Below, piece after piece: positions 1 through 12,213 of a stretch of 64,000 nt of DNA; position 1 is the stretch's first letter; each line of letters opens with the position of its first letter. The notes beneath the pieces are model-generated. The model saw only the letters and a program-made list of their open reading frames with translations. It searched no databases and had not been told where the DNA came from. The stretch is from Amphirosellinia nigrospora (Eukaryota > Ascomycota > Sordariomycetes > Xylariales > Xylariaceae), in contig SCHM01000002.1 of NCBI GenBank assembly GCA_004123355.1, positions 11,567,569 through 11,631,568 on the forward strand, written 5' to 3'. Made by a program: the position numbers and the translations under genes.

Positions 1-294
1 AACCTGGCAACTGTATTCCTCAGCTGCACACTTTTCCGTACCCGCCTCATAGATCCGCAGACCGAATATCCCCAAAGCCTCATCAAATTCTTCATCCCCA
101 AACGCCTATCTGAAGCCCACCCTAATGATTAACCCAAGCATAATCTTAAAACACCCCCATTGCTATTTAAGCGAGCTCGAATCGTAAAACTGTTGTAGTA
201 GTGTTGGGCTCCATCACTGAGCTTCCCAAAGCGTTAATTCCTCGAAGTATACACCATTCCTTCCGCTCGTCTCGTCGTTTCGCCTCCATTAGTG

Positions 295-2646
295 TTATAA
301 TACTTCTTGTCCATCCTCCTCTTCTGGAAACTTGAGCCCACCCTCTACTTGGATAGCCTCAGAAACCCATGGGTGTTCTGTCACCTGTCCCATACGCCAG
401 CGGCTTCGGGCACGCCGTAATAATCCTTCAGTGATCTCCATTGCGCCTTTGAGTTCGTCTTTCTCAAACAAGATTATGTTGGCGTCATGATCACCATCAT
501 CACCCACGTACTTGACCCAACTCCATTCAACGCGGGCAATTCGATGACTAGTCCTACTTCGCATTCTCTGATAGTCGTTCGCGCCAGGTGGTGGGTCGAA
601 TGGTAATCGTGACTCAATCAGGGCATAAAGCAGTACACCCAACGACCAAGCATCTGTGGCGCGACCATCGTACGGTTGCCCTAGAATAACTTCCGGTGCG
701 GCGTAATCATCGGAGCCACATCGAGTTTCTAATTTCTCGTCATCGGCCACGCGCCGTGAGAGCCCGAGATCCGTCAAGGTTATCAAGGGATGTGGATATG
801 TGGCCCAGTCCAGAGAACGACTGACAAGTTCTGCGGGGGGAATATTGACAAGAACATCTATTTGATGTCAGCATATAGAGCAAGTAACGCCGTAACAATA
901 GACATCCACGCTTGTAGAAATTATGCCATATAAGGATCGCTTACTCTCAAGTTTGATATCTCTATGAACAATCCTACGCTCGTGAAGATATCCGACCGCA
1001 CCAACGATCTCCGAAAATATTCTTCGTAGCATTGGCGCTTTCAATAAGTCTCGGTAATTAGATGCGACGTCAAACAGGTCGCCTCCGGGTGAATAATTCA
1101 AAACCAACAACGCTCTGGTTGGTTCAATGCTCCAGGCCTTCAGATGTACTAAAGATGGATAGTCGATCGACCGCATAATATCGAGCTCTCGCTTCAAGCT
1201 CATTTCAATTCTGTCCTCTGAAGCACCACCTTTTGGACCATGTTCACATATTTTAATAGCGACCAAAGTTTTTCGATCCAAATGGGAGGCAGTTACAGGC
1301 GTTGGAGGGGCGTTGGAGCCGACTTGCGCTCTCTCATTCTCACTCGCGCCTTGGCTTTCCATTTTACTCGTCGCAAGGACCACTCTGCTGAATGTGCCTT
1401 CGCCAAGATCTTTAACTCCACGCCATCTTCGCATTTTCTGATCTTTTCTACCACGCGCCTCGAAATATTCGTATGACGGTTTTTTGGAGTTAGAGCTGTC
1501 GTTGCTCTGCGATGATTCGCTGGGCGGCGGGGTTGGAGGTTTCGCGGGCAATGTGAGCCCTCTCGCCTCCGACAAACGCGGTTCCCTTCGTAAGCCGGCG
1601 GGATCCTCTCGGTTCCTCTCGTCCACCTTCCCATTAGAAACAGTGTTCTGCCTTTTCGGAATCCCTTTCGCATCCGGTATGTATTCGCTGATGCTCCGAT
1701 TTCGGGTATGCTCGTGCTTACCACTGCTGTGCTCGACGGCATGGCCAACTTGAAGGCCTGCGTAAGCCTTCCGCTTATTTTGGTGCTCGAGAGCAGCAGC
1801 GACAGACTCGCCGCTCTTCGTAATGAGGACAGACTCGTGCATAATAGTGGGCACAGTCAGCTCCTTCGAAGGGGTGAGGTGAATAAGCCGCTTCCAAGGG
1901 CCAGGGGAGTCGCTAGATAATAACGGCGAAGGGAGCGGTGTCACGTCTCCCATAGCAGATATAACAGGGCTTGGATAGGCAGAGCTCGTAGCCGAGGCGA
2001 TGCTCTTCGTCAAGTGCTGCTTCCAGCTTGGAGTTCGCGAAACGGGCTGCAAGTTCGAGTTGGACGTCTTGCGCTGCAAGTTTTGTGGTGTGGAGAGGCT
2101 GCCACGAGAACTGTTGAAGCTATTCGATCGTCTGGGGTTTGTAGGTGAGAGGTCGGTGGATATGGACAGGGAAGAATTGCTGTTTGCAAGTGGTGAAGGC
2201 GAATATTCGTCCAACACGGCGGAGCTATGCCGGGAGGCGTGTACCGACAGAGGTGGAGAGGGAGATATCGTATGAGCCTCAAAGTGAATGGGACTATGAG
2301 CCAGCGAAGGCTTCGTCACAGGGTCATGGTCGCGGGTAGGTGTCGAAGAGGTGTCGTGACTAGGATAAAGTGCGCGGTTGGATTCTACGCTTTGGCGATT
2401 TAACTCGTGTAATGCGGCCAGGGCCCGGGAGTCAGGCTGGTCCGAGTTTTGGATGGTAGAATCGTAAGATTCCGGTCTGCTGTTATGATCTATGAAAACG
2501 TCGTCTGGGAGGATACGAGACGGCTGTGCTGTCATGTTGGAAAAACAGCGAGGTCCTGCCCGAGGGGAGGACGTGGGTGAGGTAGAAGTAGCAAGGTGGG
2601 ACGACGATGGTGGGCGGATGGTCGACGGCGGACACGAGACAGGCAC
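295..2646 (-). CDS. Serine/threonine protein kinase, two exons
   Basis: Exons 945-2646 and 857-295 on the minus strand join across an 87-nt intron (GTAAGC...AATAG) and give about 754 residues. The first 400 or so residues are Ser/Pro-rich and probably disordered. The kinase domain follows: glycine loop GEGTFSRVVLA, VAIK lysine, catalytic HRDIKLEN split by the intron, then TDLG where most kinases have DFG, and activation segment YAAPEVILG followed by DAWSLGVLLYALIESRLPFDP. It should phosphorylate Ser/Thr residues on unknown substrates in the cytosol. The long N-terminal tail recalls yeast Prr1/Prr2-type regulatory kinases, but I cannot assign an orthologue. A second in-frame Met (residue 38, MTAQPSRILP) could be the true start. 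No interruption is seen apart from the intron. Confidence 0.9.
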
Positions 2647-2737
2647 GCGCAGTCGAAGGCCGGAGTCGCGGGACAGTGGTTGGTGTACAGTAGTCAGACA
2701 ATGGGTTCAAGGTGCTGATGGGATGGCTCGGGGCAGA

Positions 2738-2796
2738 TCGGGGTATGCTGTGTACGCTGTGTATGCTGTGCTATGTTATGCTATGCTATACTAGCT
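2738..2796. repeat. Degenerate TGTGTA/ATGCT simple repeat
   Basis: A pyrimidine/purine-alternating stretch of repeating GCTGTGTA and GCTATG-like units lies about 90-150 bases upstream of the kinase start. It is probably a promoter-proximal microsatellite. Confidence 0.6.
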
Positions 2797-5700
2797 CGAG
2801 CGACAGCAACAGCCCAGTCACAGGGACTAGGGAAGTGGGAAGAGGGAAGGAGGGTGCGGATGCCGCGCCAAGGGCAGGCCAGCAAGGGCGAGGAGGGCAA
2901 GGAATGGAAGGAGAGACTTTCTCTCCCCTGGAGCTGATCCGATGTTAAGGTAACGAGTGTTAACGTTAAATCGCGAGCCGAGTCACCTGCCTAACGGTAC
3001 AAGTATCAGGCCGGCAAGCAGACCGCATGGGGTCCAGGCAGCCTGTCAGCCAACGTGTGGTTAGATATGTCTGGTATCTTATAAACCGCGTTGATAATAA
3101 CAATGAGAACAATGACTCGAGGCTGGTGGTAATCATGAGATATACTCCGTAGGTGCTGGCTGGTAGGTTTATGGAACCTTAGGTAGTAGGTTATGCGCAG
3201 GTAAGTACCTAAACTTTACTGTGCAGTACCCTGTTACCTGCGGTAGTACACTTATAGTACAGTGCAGACTCCACCGGGCAATGCAGGGCAGACATTGGTT
3301 ACCAAATCGGCAGCTCCCTTCAATTGGATGATGGATCAATCAAGAGGTTAATGAAGTATTCGTAGCTTACCGATGCTTGTAGCTAGATAGTTGTACCTAT
3401 ATCTAGCTTCTTCCTTCGGGCCAAGGAAGCTTACTATTGTGGTGGCAGCTGTAGTGTAAGTACCTAGGTAGCAGCAAAGAAGATACAATTCCGCATCCAG
3501 AAAAGGTCAATTGAGGCCAATTGTAGATGTAGGTTGACAAGGCGGCTTGGCTTGTAAGCAGAAATGTTGGGTGAGTACAATACACTCCGGTCGCACGTGA
3601 AGATCCTGGACGGTGGACGGTGGATGGAACTGGAAACTGTAACGTTGACCTCGTGTACAGTGCCTAAACAGTGAGGGTGGCATCAAAGATGAATGGGCGG
3701 AATGGGGCAATCCGGGGGCAGCAGTCGCAAACAAGAGCTGCTTCTGAGCAGCGAATATCATTGATAACTGACAAGGAAAAGATGAGTATTTACAAGTAGG
3801 TAGATATCTATAATGCAGGCCAATAGAAGAGGTAATGGCGGCATGTAATTGGCAATTGAAAGGTTTGCCACTGCAGTATCGCAAACCTAACGAATGCTGA
3901 TGATAAGGTGTAGTGTAAGTATACCTACCTAAGTAAGTGTTTGTAGTATAATTAGATGCAACCCGACAATCTTATTATGCGCAAGGTCAATCAAACAAAA
4001 AAAATCAACGCACCTGCGATAAGATACATACATACCTAGTACCTCGATACCTACATGTACATAGATAAAGTTAGAGGTGAGTCGAACAGGAATTACTCAT
4101 ATACATGTAAATATTAAGTATCACGTACAATAAATAAATCAAGATCGCGCTCCCTGTACTTAGTAGATTTTACGTTGGAATAAAATTAAGCTTGCAACTT
4201 AAACTACTACCTAGTGTATACTAATACTACGTAAACGACGATAGGTTCACCATACAGTACAAGCTACATGTGGCGATAGCATCTGTTTTTTCAATCAGAC
4301 ATCCACCTCCCTCTCCTGTACCCCCACTCGAACTTTGATATCGCCATTAGCATAAGTACTTAGGGATCAACGCATGGCTATCTCTACGTGTTGGGAGGCT
4401 ACCCTCAATCTTATACCATTATAGGTACTGGAGTATATCTATAGAGATGCATATGGAGCTTCTTCCCCTCCTGCCCCAACCAAATATGAGTCTCCCCACC
4501 GCAGAGCCGCGATAAACACGCAGTTACAGCATCCAATGCCTTCACAGGACCCTCATTACTACAGCAGCATTCAGCTTCTGCATAGAGACGCTGATGTCAT
4601 CGTCTGCGCCGCTCTGCTCTACCATGTACTGTCCTTTGCCGCTGGCAACGTTCGAATCACCGAGTCCAGTCCCGGACACACGATCTGTCTTCCTCCAAGT
4701 CGATTGGACCGCTGCACGTCTGAGAGCTCACCTGCACTACGCTCATCATCCCGGCTCTGCCCCTCTTTCCCCACTGTCATCCGTGCTGCACAAGTACTGT
4801 AACACGTGTGTGTGCCGTCCCACCGGGGTCCTTCTACCAGTTGACGTACATATACAGAGGTATCTGGGTCCTGTCTGGGTAGGACTTTTAGTCGTTGCAC
4901 CCGCTATTCCCGCCATGCCTCCACCGAAACTCGTCCAACCTAGCCAAGCTTTAGAGAGTAGAATCCCACGCCGGGCAGGTGTGTAACCATCTATCTTCGG
5001 CCCACGACATGCCCGTAATCTCGACTATCTTCCGATTCAACATGGGAGAACGTGTGTTAGTGCTATGTGCTCCCTCTAGATAATCCCACCCACGCCAGAT
5101 AATTCATATTAATACTTGGTATTTCTATTACCGACGCCATCAAGAAGTAATGCTTGGGTACTTTGGAGGTAACTTATACATTGCCCCTACCAAAATTCGG
5201 GCAATTTGTCCAGGTGCCCAGATCCCTCAGCAACTTATATAAAGCAGCTAAGTGTCGGACAGCGTCCAAGATGGTAGCGCAATGATCCTGCCAGGTACTC
5301 TCAGCCTCAGACTCTCTATACCCTGCTCGACGACCATACGCTCTTCTTCATATCTGAACCCATTGGAGCCTCCCAAGTCGACTCGGAAAATGTTTATGTT
5401 TGTTGCTATTACCGGCTCGCCAACAACCCTCGAGCGACCTCCCCGCACCCCCACGCGACAAGATGCCGGAAACGATGAATAACGCATCAGTGCCCTCAGA
5501 GTAGCATCAATTGCCGGAATCTCAAACATGCGGGGAAGAGGGGAACCATTCGTCCCTGCCGCACCCGTAGTCCGGCGTGCGTGGGTTGTATTACCCGAAC
5601 GAGCCTGCCCCGAGGAGCCAGAGTTGCCCTTCAGACCTGCTGTATGTGCCGTAGTCCTGTACCGTACCACTGCGCCGTCATCATGTGCCGTCGTTTCTGG

Positions 5701-6017
5701 GGCATGGCGAAGCTTACGACATGGCTGAGCGTATGTTTTCCTCGCGAAGAGGTATTCCGTTTTGTCCTGTGGGAAGTCAACGTTGTTTTGTGAACAAGGA
5801 CCCGTCCGAATTTCTCCAATTTCGCAGGTAGTTAAGATACAGTCTGCTCGTCCAAACCATTACGAGGAACAACACTCCATTCGAGCTTCTAGGAAATCAG
5901 CTGCTCCCCCGTCCTATTGCTAAACTAGACGATAGGCTAAGCTACGACGTATCATACCAATGTAACTTGCTAAACCGGAACCAAATATCGTTGCCCTCCT
6001 ATCAAATTAGTCGCGCG
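2797..6017. other. Spacer between the kinase and the flavin monooxygenase
   Basis: About 3.2 kb with no supportable gene. The first part is AT-rich and holds several copies of the ACCTA/TAGGT motif (3178-3215, 3459-3471, 3793, 3924, 4033-4070). A TATA-like CTTATATAAAG lies at 5234-5244, upstream of short frames on both strands between 5250 and 5790 that match nothing I recognise. It probably contains the divergent promoters of the two flanking genes. Confidence 0.5.
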
Positions 6018-8107
6018 ATGTCAAGTTCCAAAAGGCAGAAGGTGGACATAGGATTTCCAGAGGGCTCGACTTTCTTTAGCCTCAAGAATGCACCATTAGA
6101 CGACCATCGTCGGATGAAGGTCCGTGTGGTCGGAGCAGGTTACTCCGGGATCTACCTTGGAATTAGAATACCTCAGCGGCTTCGGAACATCGATTTGCAG
6201 ATTTACGAGAAGAATGAAGGGGTCGGTGGCACGTGGTGGGCGAATAGATATCCGGGTATGAATTCTCATAGTTCGGGTCATGTATGACTGATAAAGGTGG
6301 TGCCGTGCTTACGCTTGCTAGGTGTTGCTTGTGATATTCCGGCGCATTCTTATCAGTATACTTTTAACCCCAATCCAAACTGGTCTTCATTTTATGCACC
6401 AGGGTCTGAGATATGTGCCTATCTCGAACTACAGCAAAGAAATTCGGTGTGATGAGATTCGTGAAACTCGCACATGAGGTGTTGTCCTGTACATGGGATA
6501 ACAAGATTCAAAGATGGTATGTTATGAGGACTACAATCTAGATGAGGCCGGTTGGGGGAAGACGAAGAATGTAAGTTGACTGAACAGTAGGATTTTAACT
6601 GTGCGGAGAACAGATACAGGAGAAATCTTCCAAGACGACGCCGATGTGTTGATTGCAGCTCGAGGAGGCCTAAGCAACCCGTCCTGGCCAGAAATCCCCG
6701 GCTTGAAAGACTTTGCAGGAGAAGTCATGCACTCGGCTCTTTGGAATGACGAGTATGAGTCTATCTCCATCTCGATTACTGTAAAGCCATGGACTGAAAG
6801 ACGAAAATAGTTACGATTTTAGAGATAAGCGAATAGGTATCATTGGCAATGGATCAAGCGCTATCCAGATAGTGCCCAGCCTACAAAGGGTCGAAGGGAC
6901 ACGGCTTTCCTGTTTCGTCAGGAGCAAAACTTGGATCACGAACCCATTCGGCGATGGTAAGTTAAATAAGCTTAGAACTGTTCAAGCGACTCTCTAGACC
7001 CTTATACTAACGGATGCCTAAAGTTGTCATGAACAAGCTAGGATTAAACCCCAAGCAATTGGACTGTGAGTCGCCACCTAACAAACTATCTATTTCTTAT
7101 TCAATTTTCCTGATAGCCCCATAGTCTCGCCAGAACAGCGCCAGGAATTCGCCCAAAACCCGGAGAAACTGTTCAGCTTCCGAAAGGAGATCGAAGTAGA
7201 CGGTAATACGATCCATCAAGTCTCCTTCCGCGACTCGAGCATGCAGCTCGGGGGCATGGCCCTGTTCCGCGCCGCGATGGAACAACGGCTTGCGCCAAAG
7301 CCCGAAATCGCCGAGTTCCTTATCCCGTCTTTTGGGGTCGGGTGTCGACGGGCGACGCCCGGGCCAGGCTATCTCGAGGCACTGGGCGAGCCCAACGTAG
7401 ACTTCGTCACGGAAAAGATAAGCGCCATCACGCCCGACGGAGCGACACTCCTATCCGGGCGCGAAGTGTCTCTCGACGTCCTCGTCTGCGCCACGGGATT
7501 CCAGACCTCGAAGGCGCCGCCCTTCCCGATAACCGGGCGGGGCGGCCTCACTCTCGCCGAGCGCTTCACGCCATTCCCCGAGGCATATCTATCTCTCGCG
7601 GTAGATTCCTTCCCGAACTATTTCATGATGCTCGGGCCCAACTCGGCCATCGGGTCGGGGTCACTGACCTCGATCCTCGAGGCCGAGGGCGACTACATCG
7701 TCAAGTGCATCCGGAAACTACAAAAGGAGGACTACGCGACCATGACGGTCAAGCCGGAGCGGGTGCGCGACTGGCGCGAGTACTGCCACGAGTACTTCAA
7801 GGACACGGTCTACACGGAGAAGTGCAACAGCTGGTACAAGAGCGACGGCGGCACGGGGGACAGGATCATCGGGCTCTGGCCTGGGAGCACCCTGCACGCG
7901 ATCGAGGCGCTGCGCGCGCCCCGCTGGGAGGACTTTGACTGGGAGAGCCGCGACGCGAACAGGCTGCGGTGGCTGGGCAATGGGTGGAGCGTGACGCATA
8001 CCAAGGCCGACGACGAAGAGGAGGCACAGGGCTATCGGGGCGATCCGGCGTGGTATATCGAGCCTAGGTTTGTGGATGTGCCGTTGGAAGCATCGACCCG
8101 AGGATGA
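6018..8107 (+). CDS. FAD-dependent Baeyer-Villiger-type monooxygenase, six exons
   Basis: Exons 6018-6255, 6322-6516, 6591-6752, 6811-6956, 7024-7065 and 7125-8107 give about 588 residues. Motifs in order: FAD-binding GAGYSG, EGVGGTWWANRYPG, BVMO fingerprint FAGEVMHSALWN (the last position is usually P or D), NADPH-binding GNGSSAIQ, and the ATGF motif near the C-terminus. The family inserts one oxygen atom next to a ketone or hydroxylates, using NADPH and O2; the overall pattern is of the StcW/MoxY type known from aflatoxin/sterigmatocystin pathways. The start at 6018 (MSSSKRQK) is preferred over 5967. Spliced as above, the total length is not a multiple of three: exon 2 contains one single-base frame discontinuity, so the gene is either slightly broken or misread. 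The last exon is much richer in GC than the first five. It lies 25 kb from the PKS cluster, so membership is unproven. Confidence 0.85.
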
Positions 8108-9137
8108 CGAGGAGTTCAAGATGCGCCCGTTTTCACATTGAAGCTGCGATCAGCTGGAACTACGGGTTGTTGTTATCTCTGTCCTCATGTGCACAATTCG
8201 ATATAAGGTTATGCTCGTTGTAACCTCGAGGCAGTTATGCTTGTCTTACGTAGTTAAAGATGTACTGTTGTATGGTAACCTTTCCTCTAACATCCCGAAT
8301 CTTCATGTGCTACTCGGACGGGTTCATAAGCGACATTCAGTTACGCCGCCCAAAAAATGTCTGTGTGTTTCAAATATCGTTAATTTTGTTATATGTTGTG
8401 GTCATTTAGTAGCTGTCGTGTTAGTTGAAAATTCGATTGCTTGCTTTTGCTTATTAGAGCGTGAGGTCAAATCTGGCTACACACACAGCAGCAGGCTTAT
8501 GTCACATGAGGTGTAGCTAAAGCGTTGCCTGCCGGGCTGTAGGACGCTACCTAACATGACAAGGTCCCTGAAGCTAGCTCGGATCTTGAGCTCCGGCCCT
8601 GACTCTTGTGTGATCAATCCACTGACCGCTCTATTGTCTCAACATATAATAGATGGCGCTGAATTGGACTCTTAGGTACACAGACACCGTCATACGGAAC
8701 ACATAGAAAAACACTATCTATAATTCAGAGATGAAATTGACCAATCTGGACTAGCATACAGGTCCCGGGTGTTAAAGATGTTAGCTGAGACGCCCCATCG
8801 ATTTTTACCAGGGTCCCTAGCCCCTAACTACATAGTATCCCAGGCTAGCTAGATCTACCGATCTCCTCATCCCATAGCGTAGATCGAGGGTGGAGCGTAC
8901 ATAGTAGCACAACAGGCAAAGGTATCTTTAGTATTCAATAAAAACGCTCCGAGACTCTCGACCTGACCTCTGTTTCAGCTCGCTCTCTCGACGACAATCT
9001 TTCCCATTTTCTTCCCAGAGGTCTCACCGACAATCTGAATCTAGCGATTCACGCGCTGGCATCTCACGATCCGCTATTGAGAGCAAACTAGTGTAAATCG
9101 GAAGACTAGACTAATCGAAGAGCCGGTTTCAGCAGCA
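8108..9137. other. Intergenic spacer
   Basis: About 1 kb with no gene I can support. The last 140 bases are pyrimidine-rich (for example around 8996-9020) and probably carry the promoter and leader of the following small gene. Confidence 0.45.
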
Positions 9138-9701
9138 ATGAAGAAGGCTCTCTTACTCCTTCCAGCCTCGCTGGCGAGCATGGTACTCGCGCAAGCCACT
9201 CCTCTCCACCCTTCTGTCTACGTCCTGATGACGAGCACCCGCGCCCTGGCGGCCGTGTCCTCGGCGCTCGACACCCTCGGGTACAGCTACGCCGAGACGA
9301 CAACGGCGTGGGGGGGCAAGCTCGGTCTAGATCCGCACACGTATGCCGTGCTAGACCCGGGGACTGTGTCGTATCAGAAGATATGGCGCGAGAACCCCTC
9401 GGCGCGGTTCATCCTGCCGGTCACCAAGGCGGGAGATGGTTCGAGTTCATGGCTCGGTGCCTTTTTCCAAGAGGCGCAAGTAGTAGCGGGAGACGTACAG
9501 CCCGATCCCGCGGACGCGATCCGTGCCTTCTTTGGCGAGATGGAAGAGACGAGGCAGAGCGCTTCGCAGCAGCTCCTCGAGCTCGACGTCTTCCCCCATA
9601 GTTCGTATGACCAGGCGCAGACGTGGGTCACGCTGTGCGACTTCCTGGGGCTCGGGTATAGCGCGGTCGAGAGGTTGAGGCTGTGGCGTTTCCCGAAGTG
9701 A
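9138..9701 (+). CDS. Small secreted protein resembling the C-terminal part of fungal sulfotransferases
   Basis: A single-exon frame of 187 residues. Residues 1-18 form a signal peptide (MKKALLLLPASLASMVLA, then QATP). The middle has ALDTLGYSYAET and ENPSARFILPVT, and the end reads TWVTLCDFLGLGYSAVERL. This pattern recalls the 'LG Y... P.A.FILT.RD... LC.FLG...FP' framework of fungal Sulfotransfer_4 P-loop proteins. The PAPS-binding P-loop (GxPRTGTxS) is absent and a secretion signal replaces it, so sulfotransfer is unlikely. It may be a repurposed or truncated relative with an extracellular role. The GC content is high, as in the last exon of the monooxygenase upstream. The family link is from memory of motif order and is tentative; that the frame is a real gene is more secure. 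Confidence 0.6.
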   Translation: MKKALLLLPASLASMVLAQATPLHPSVYVLMTSTRALAAVSSALDTLGYSYAETTTAWGGKLGLDPHTYAVLDPGTVSYQKIWRENPSARFILPVTKAGDGSSSWLGAFFQEAQVVAGDVQPDPADAIRAFFGEMEETRQSASQQLLELDVFPHSSYDQAQTWVTLCDFLGLGYSAVERLRLWRFPK

Positions 9702-11279
9702 ACGGAATGGCGTTGGGTTTTTTTCAAAGCTGAAACTCTGATAAAATACGAGCCTTTCGTTGGGCGTCGCTAGACCCCGTCCGTTCCCGAAGAGGACTCG
9801 AAATGTGTGTGGACATGTGTGCCGAAGAAAAATTCGCGCCACGCCCGCCACCGTCTGCGTCTCTCCACGTGGCGATATTGATGTGATATGTTGCTTACGG
9901 TGGGTGGACCTCGGCGTGCGCCGCAGCAGAGCTGAGTCTGCGCCAAGATGGGTGATTGATGCAACTACGTGTTACACCGTCAATCGTTTTCGACAACGCC
10001 ATGCTGTCTCAAGAATGGAAGTTGAATCGACCCTTGTGATACCGAAGAGATAGCTTGAGAAGCCCTCGGCCTCTAGGTACTAAGGTGGCTAACAGTCACG
10101 GGTCTTTAGGAAATCTCAGCTAAGACTTATGATAACCCTGATGTCAGTGGCTCGGGGAGTCGCGGGCAAGGCATGATTTCCACACGGCAAAATAGTTGAA
10201 GCTCAAAGTAGAATTTGCGATGAGTTATCTTATATGTACAAGGTGCCATAGAGCAGAGGATAACCGAATGAAGAGTGTCTACATATAACTTATCCATGAT
10301 TATATAATGCCCTAGAATACTCCCGTACATACCTCAAAGGCAGATTCTAAACCAAAAATATATAGAGAACCTTATACGTAAGCATGTTCATACCACCCAA
10401 GGCCACTGTCGCCGAAGGAGCCTAGCCGTTGCCGATATGTTTAAGTTAAAGTTTGGATGCTTGGGCTGAGTTATTCTCTCGCGAATAAATGCCACTATAA
10501 CACATAGTTCACCAACGGCAGCTAGCTGTTCCAACCTTGAGTCACTCTAGGTAGTGTTACGATCCGTTATGCCTTTCGTGAATCTGTTGAAAACTCAACT
10601 AGTTGCTATATGTGTAAAAGCCAGGCAGGCATGAGTGCACTTAAGTTCCCCTACGGAACTCGTAGTTATTGTACGTAGTTCCTTCTTTATTGAAATTCAG
10701 TTTAGTCTTGGGAAGGTCGTAAGCGCAGTCCCAGGAGAACTTTTACAGTAAATTTCGGCTAACCCCTTTATATATCTTTGGAGTTGAACTTTAAAGTCTC
10801 TATGAAAAGGGCCTTCCAGTTCAGGGGTCTTTCAAAGGTCTACACAGCAGCATGACGTCTAGATTAAGCAGAGGCCTACTTACTACAAAGTTCCACACGC
10901 GCGAGATGATATGTATGATACAGAATCGAGCTACGTTAGCTTCGACTTAATTGATACGCGATTTGCAGAATCACGTCAGTTCCTCTAGCCGGGTTAGAAT
11001 CGCGGTTTAGAGAGTTTGGTCGTGCTTATCCATGTTGCCAAACTACAGCCTACGCCTTCGTCGCTTCTATATACACGCAAGATTGAATTTAACAAAGTTG
11101 AAAGGAGCTGCTGGTAAATTCTGCAAGGGCGATGGCGATAAAAAGATGCTCATGATGTTGACCCAGCTACCCAGAAATGGGACGAACGTCTCTCAACTTG
11201 ATCTAGACAAGCATGCCAAGAAGAAAAACAACAACGCCCGAGCCATTAAAGATACAGTGTACTTTTGTATTTTACCAGT
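9702..11279. other. Intergenic spacer, AT-rich
   Basis: About 1.6 kb with no supportable gene on either strand. Short frames at 9760-10053 and 11032-11283 lack recognisable features and a good start context. Confidence 0.45.
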
Positions 11280-12042
11280 ATGAATCGAAATCCTTCATAT
11301 CCACGTGCACAGGCATCAAGCAGCCGGAGCGCGAGGGCATCCCAACCATCATCCTCCCAAGAACAGACCGCGAACGACTTAGATCCGAGCCACGTACGAA
11401 ACATAAAGAGATATGGGAAGTGGGCAGAGCTCTGGAGTTACGAATGGCGGGAGAAAATCATTCTTCTCTCAACCGAACGGACCGTCAAGGTCTATCGAAG
11501 TGCAGACAAGGAACATATCGAGAAAATGACTTGGACGAGTCCAGTCAGCGAGACAGCGGAGTACTCGATGCCTATCGGTGAACGCGACAATTTCCACGGT
11601 CGTATGTTTACATTGATGTTCATGTGGGACGTCGGCATCCGTAAGACCTTCCGTTCTAGCCTGGCATTAGCTAGCTTGCCCATGCGCAGCTCGAGCCTAA
11701 GAATGACTACTGACCTGGCCGAGCTTCTAAGTGATACGATGCATGATAGCCCAAACCCAACTCACTGAAATGAGGATCGAATTGGAGAGGATGCTCCGAG
11801 GAGACACCTTGGAGAGGACGCTCCGAGGAGACTACGCGGTTGAGAAGGATGTTGACGAAGAGATAGATGAGAAAACCAAGGGGAAGACGAAAAGCGTGAT
11901 AGATGACGAGACAATTGAAGCGGCAGATCACACCACAGATGACGAGGTAGACGAGGTAGACGAAGAAGAGGATAAGAAAGGAAAGCAGAAGCAACGGAAG
12001 AAGAAGAATAAGAAAAAGAAGAGAAAGTCTCGCCGCAGATGA
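11280..12042 (+). CDS. Hypothetical protein with acidic tract and Lys/Arg-rich tail, two exons
   Basis: The proposed exons 11280-11640 and 11750-12042 join in phase across a 109-nt intron (GTAAGA...GATAG) and give 217 residues, a multiple of three. The N-terminus is Ser-rich (MNRNPSYPRAQASSSRSAR). A folded-looking segment with Trp residues follows (KRYGKWAELWSYEWREKIIL). The second exon encodes a short tandem duplication (LERMLRGDTLERTLRGD), then an acidic run (DDEVDEVDEEED), then a basic tail (KKKNKKKKRKSRRR) that would act as a nuclear or nucleolar localisation signal. I do not recognise a family. The intron is inferred only from splice consensus and frame; an unspliced first exon would end at 11768. 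Confidence 0.45.
11779..11831 (+). repeat. Imperfect tandem duplication within the hypothetical gene
   Basis: The unit GGAGAGGAxGCTCCGAGGAG occurs twice in tandem with about 24-base spacing and few differences, duplicating LER-x-LRGD at protein level. Confidence 0.7.
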
Positions 12043-12213
12043 GGATATTAATACAAGAATGAGAGAGTACGGAGAATGAGATACTAAATGAAGAAGAATA
12101 AGGCGGGAAGCTCGGATATATGTAGCAAACAGCGTCCCTCGACATATCAGAGCAGTAGATAGCCCTTTGAAAAATAAGTAAATCGTTATTTCTAAGTGTA
12201 CTCGCCCTGTACC

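Noticed and set aside
3507-3884. 125-codon minus frame in the first large spacer
   Set aside because: Cys/His/Ser-rich chance composition with no domain.
5248-5670. 140-codon minus frame and overlapping plus frames downstream of a TATA-like element
   Set aside because: Frames on both strands are similarly open, none resembles a known protein, and no intron signals link them.
7342-7938. 198-codon plus-strand frame inside the monooxygenase
   Set aside because: Arg-rich shadow frame of the GC-rich last exon.
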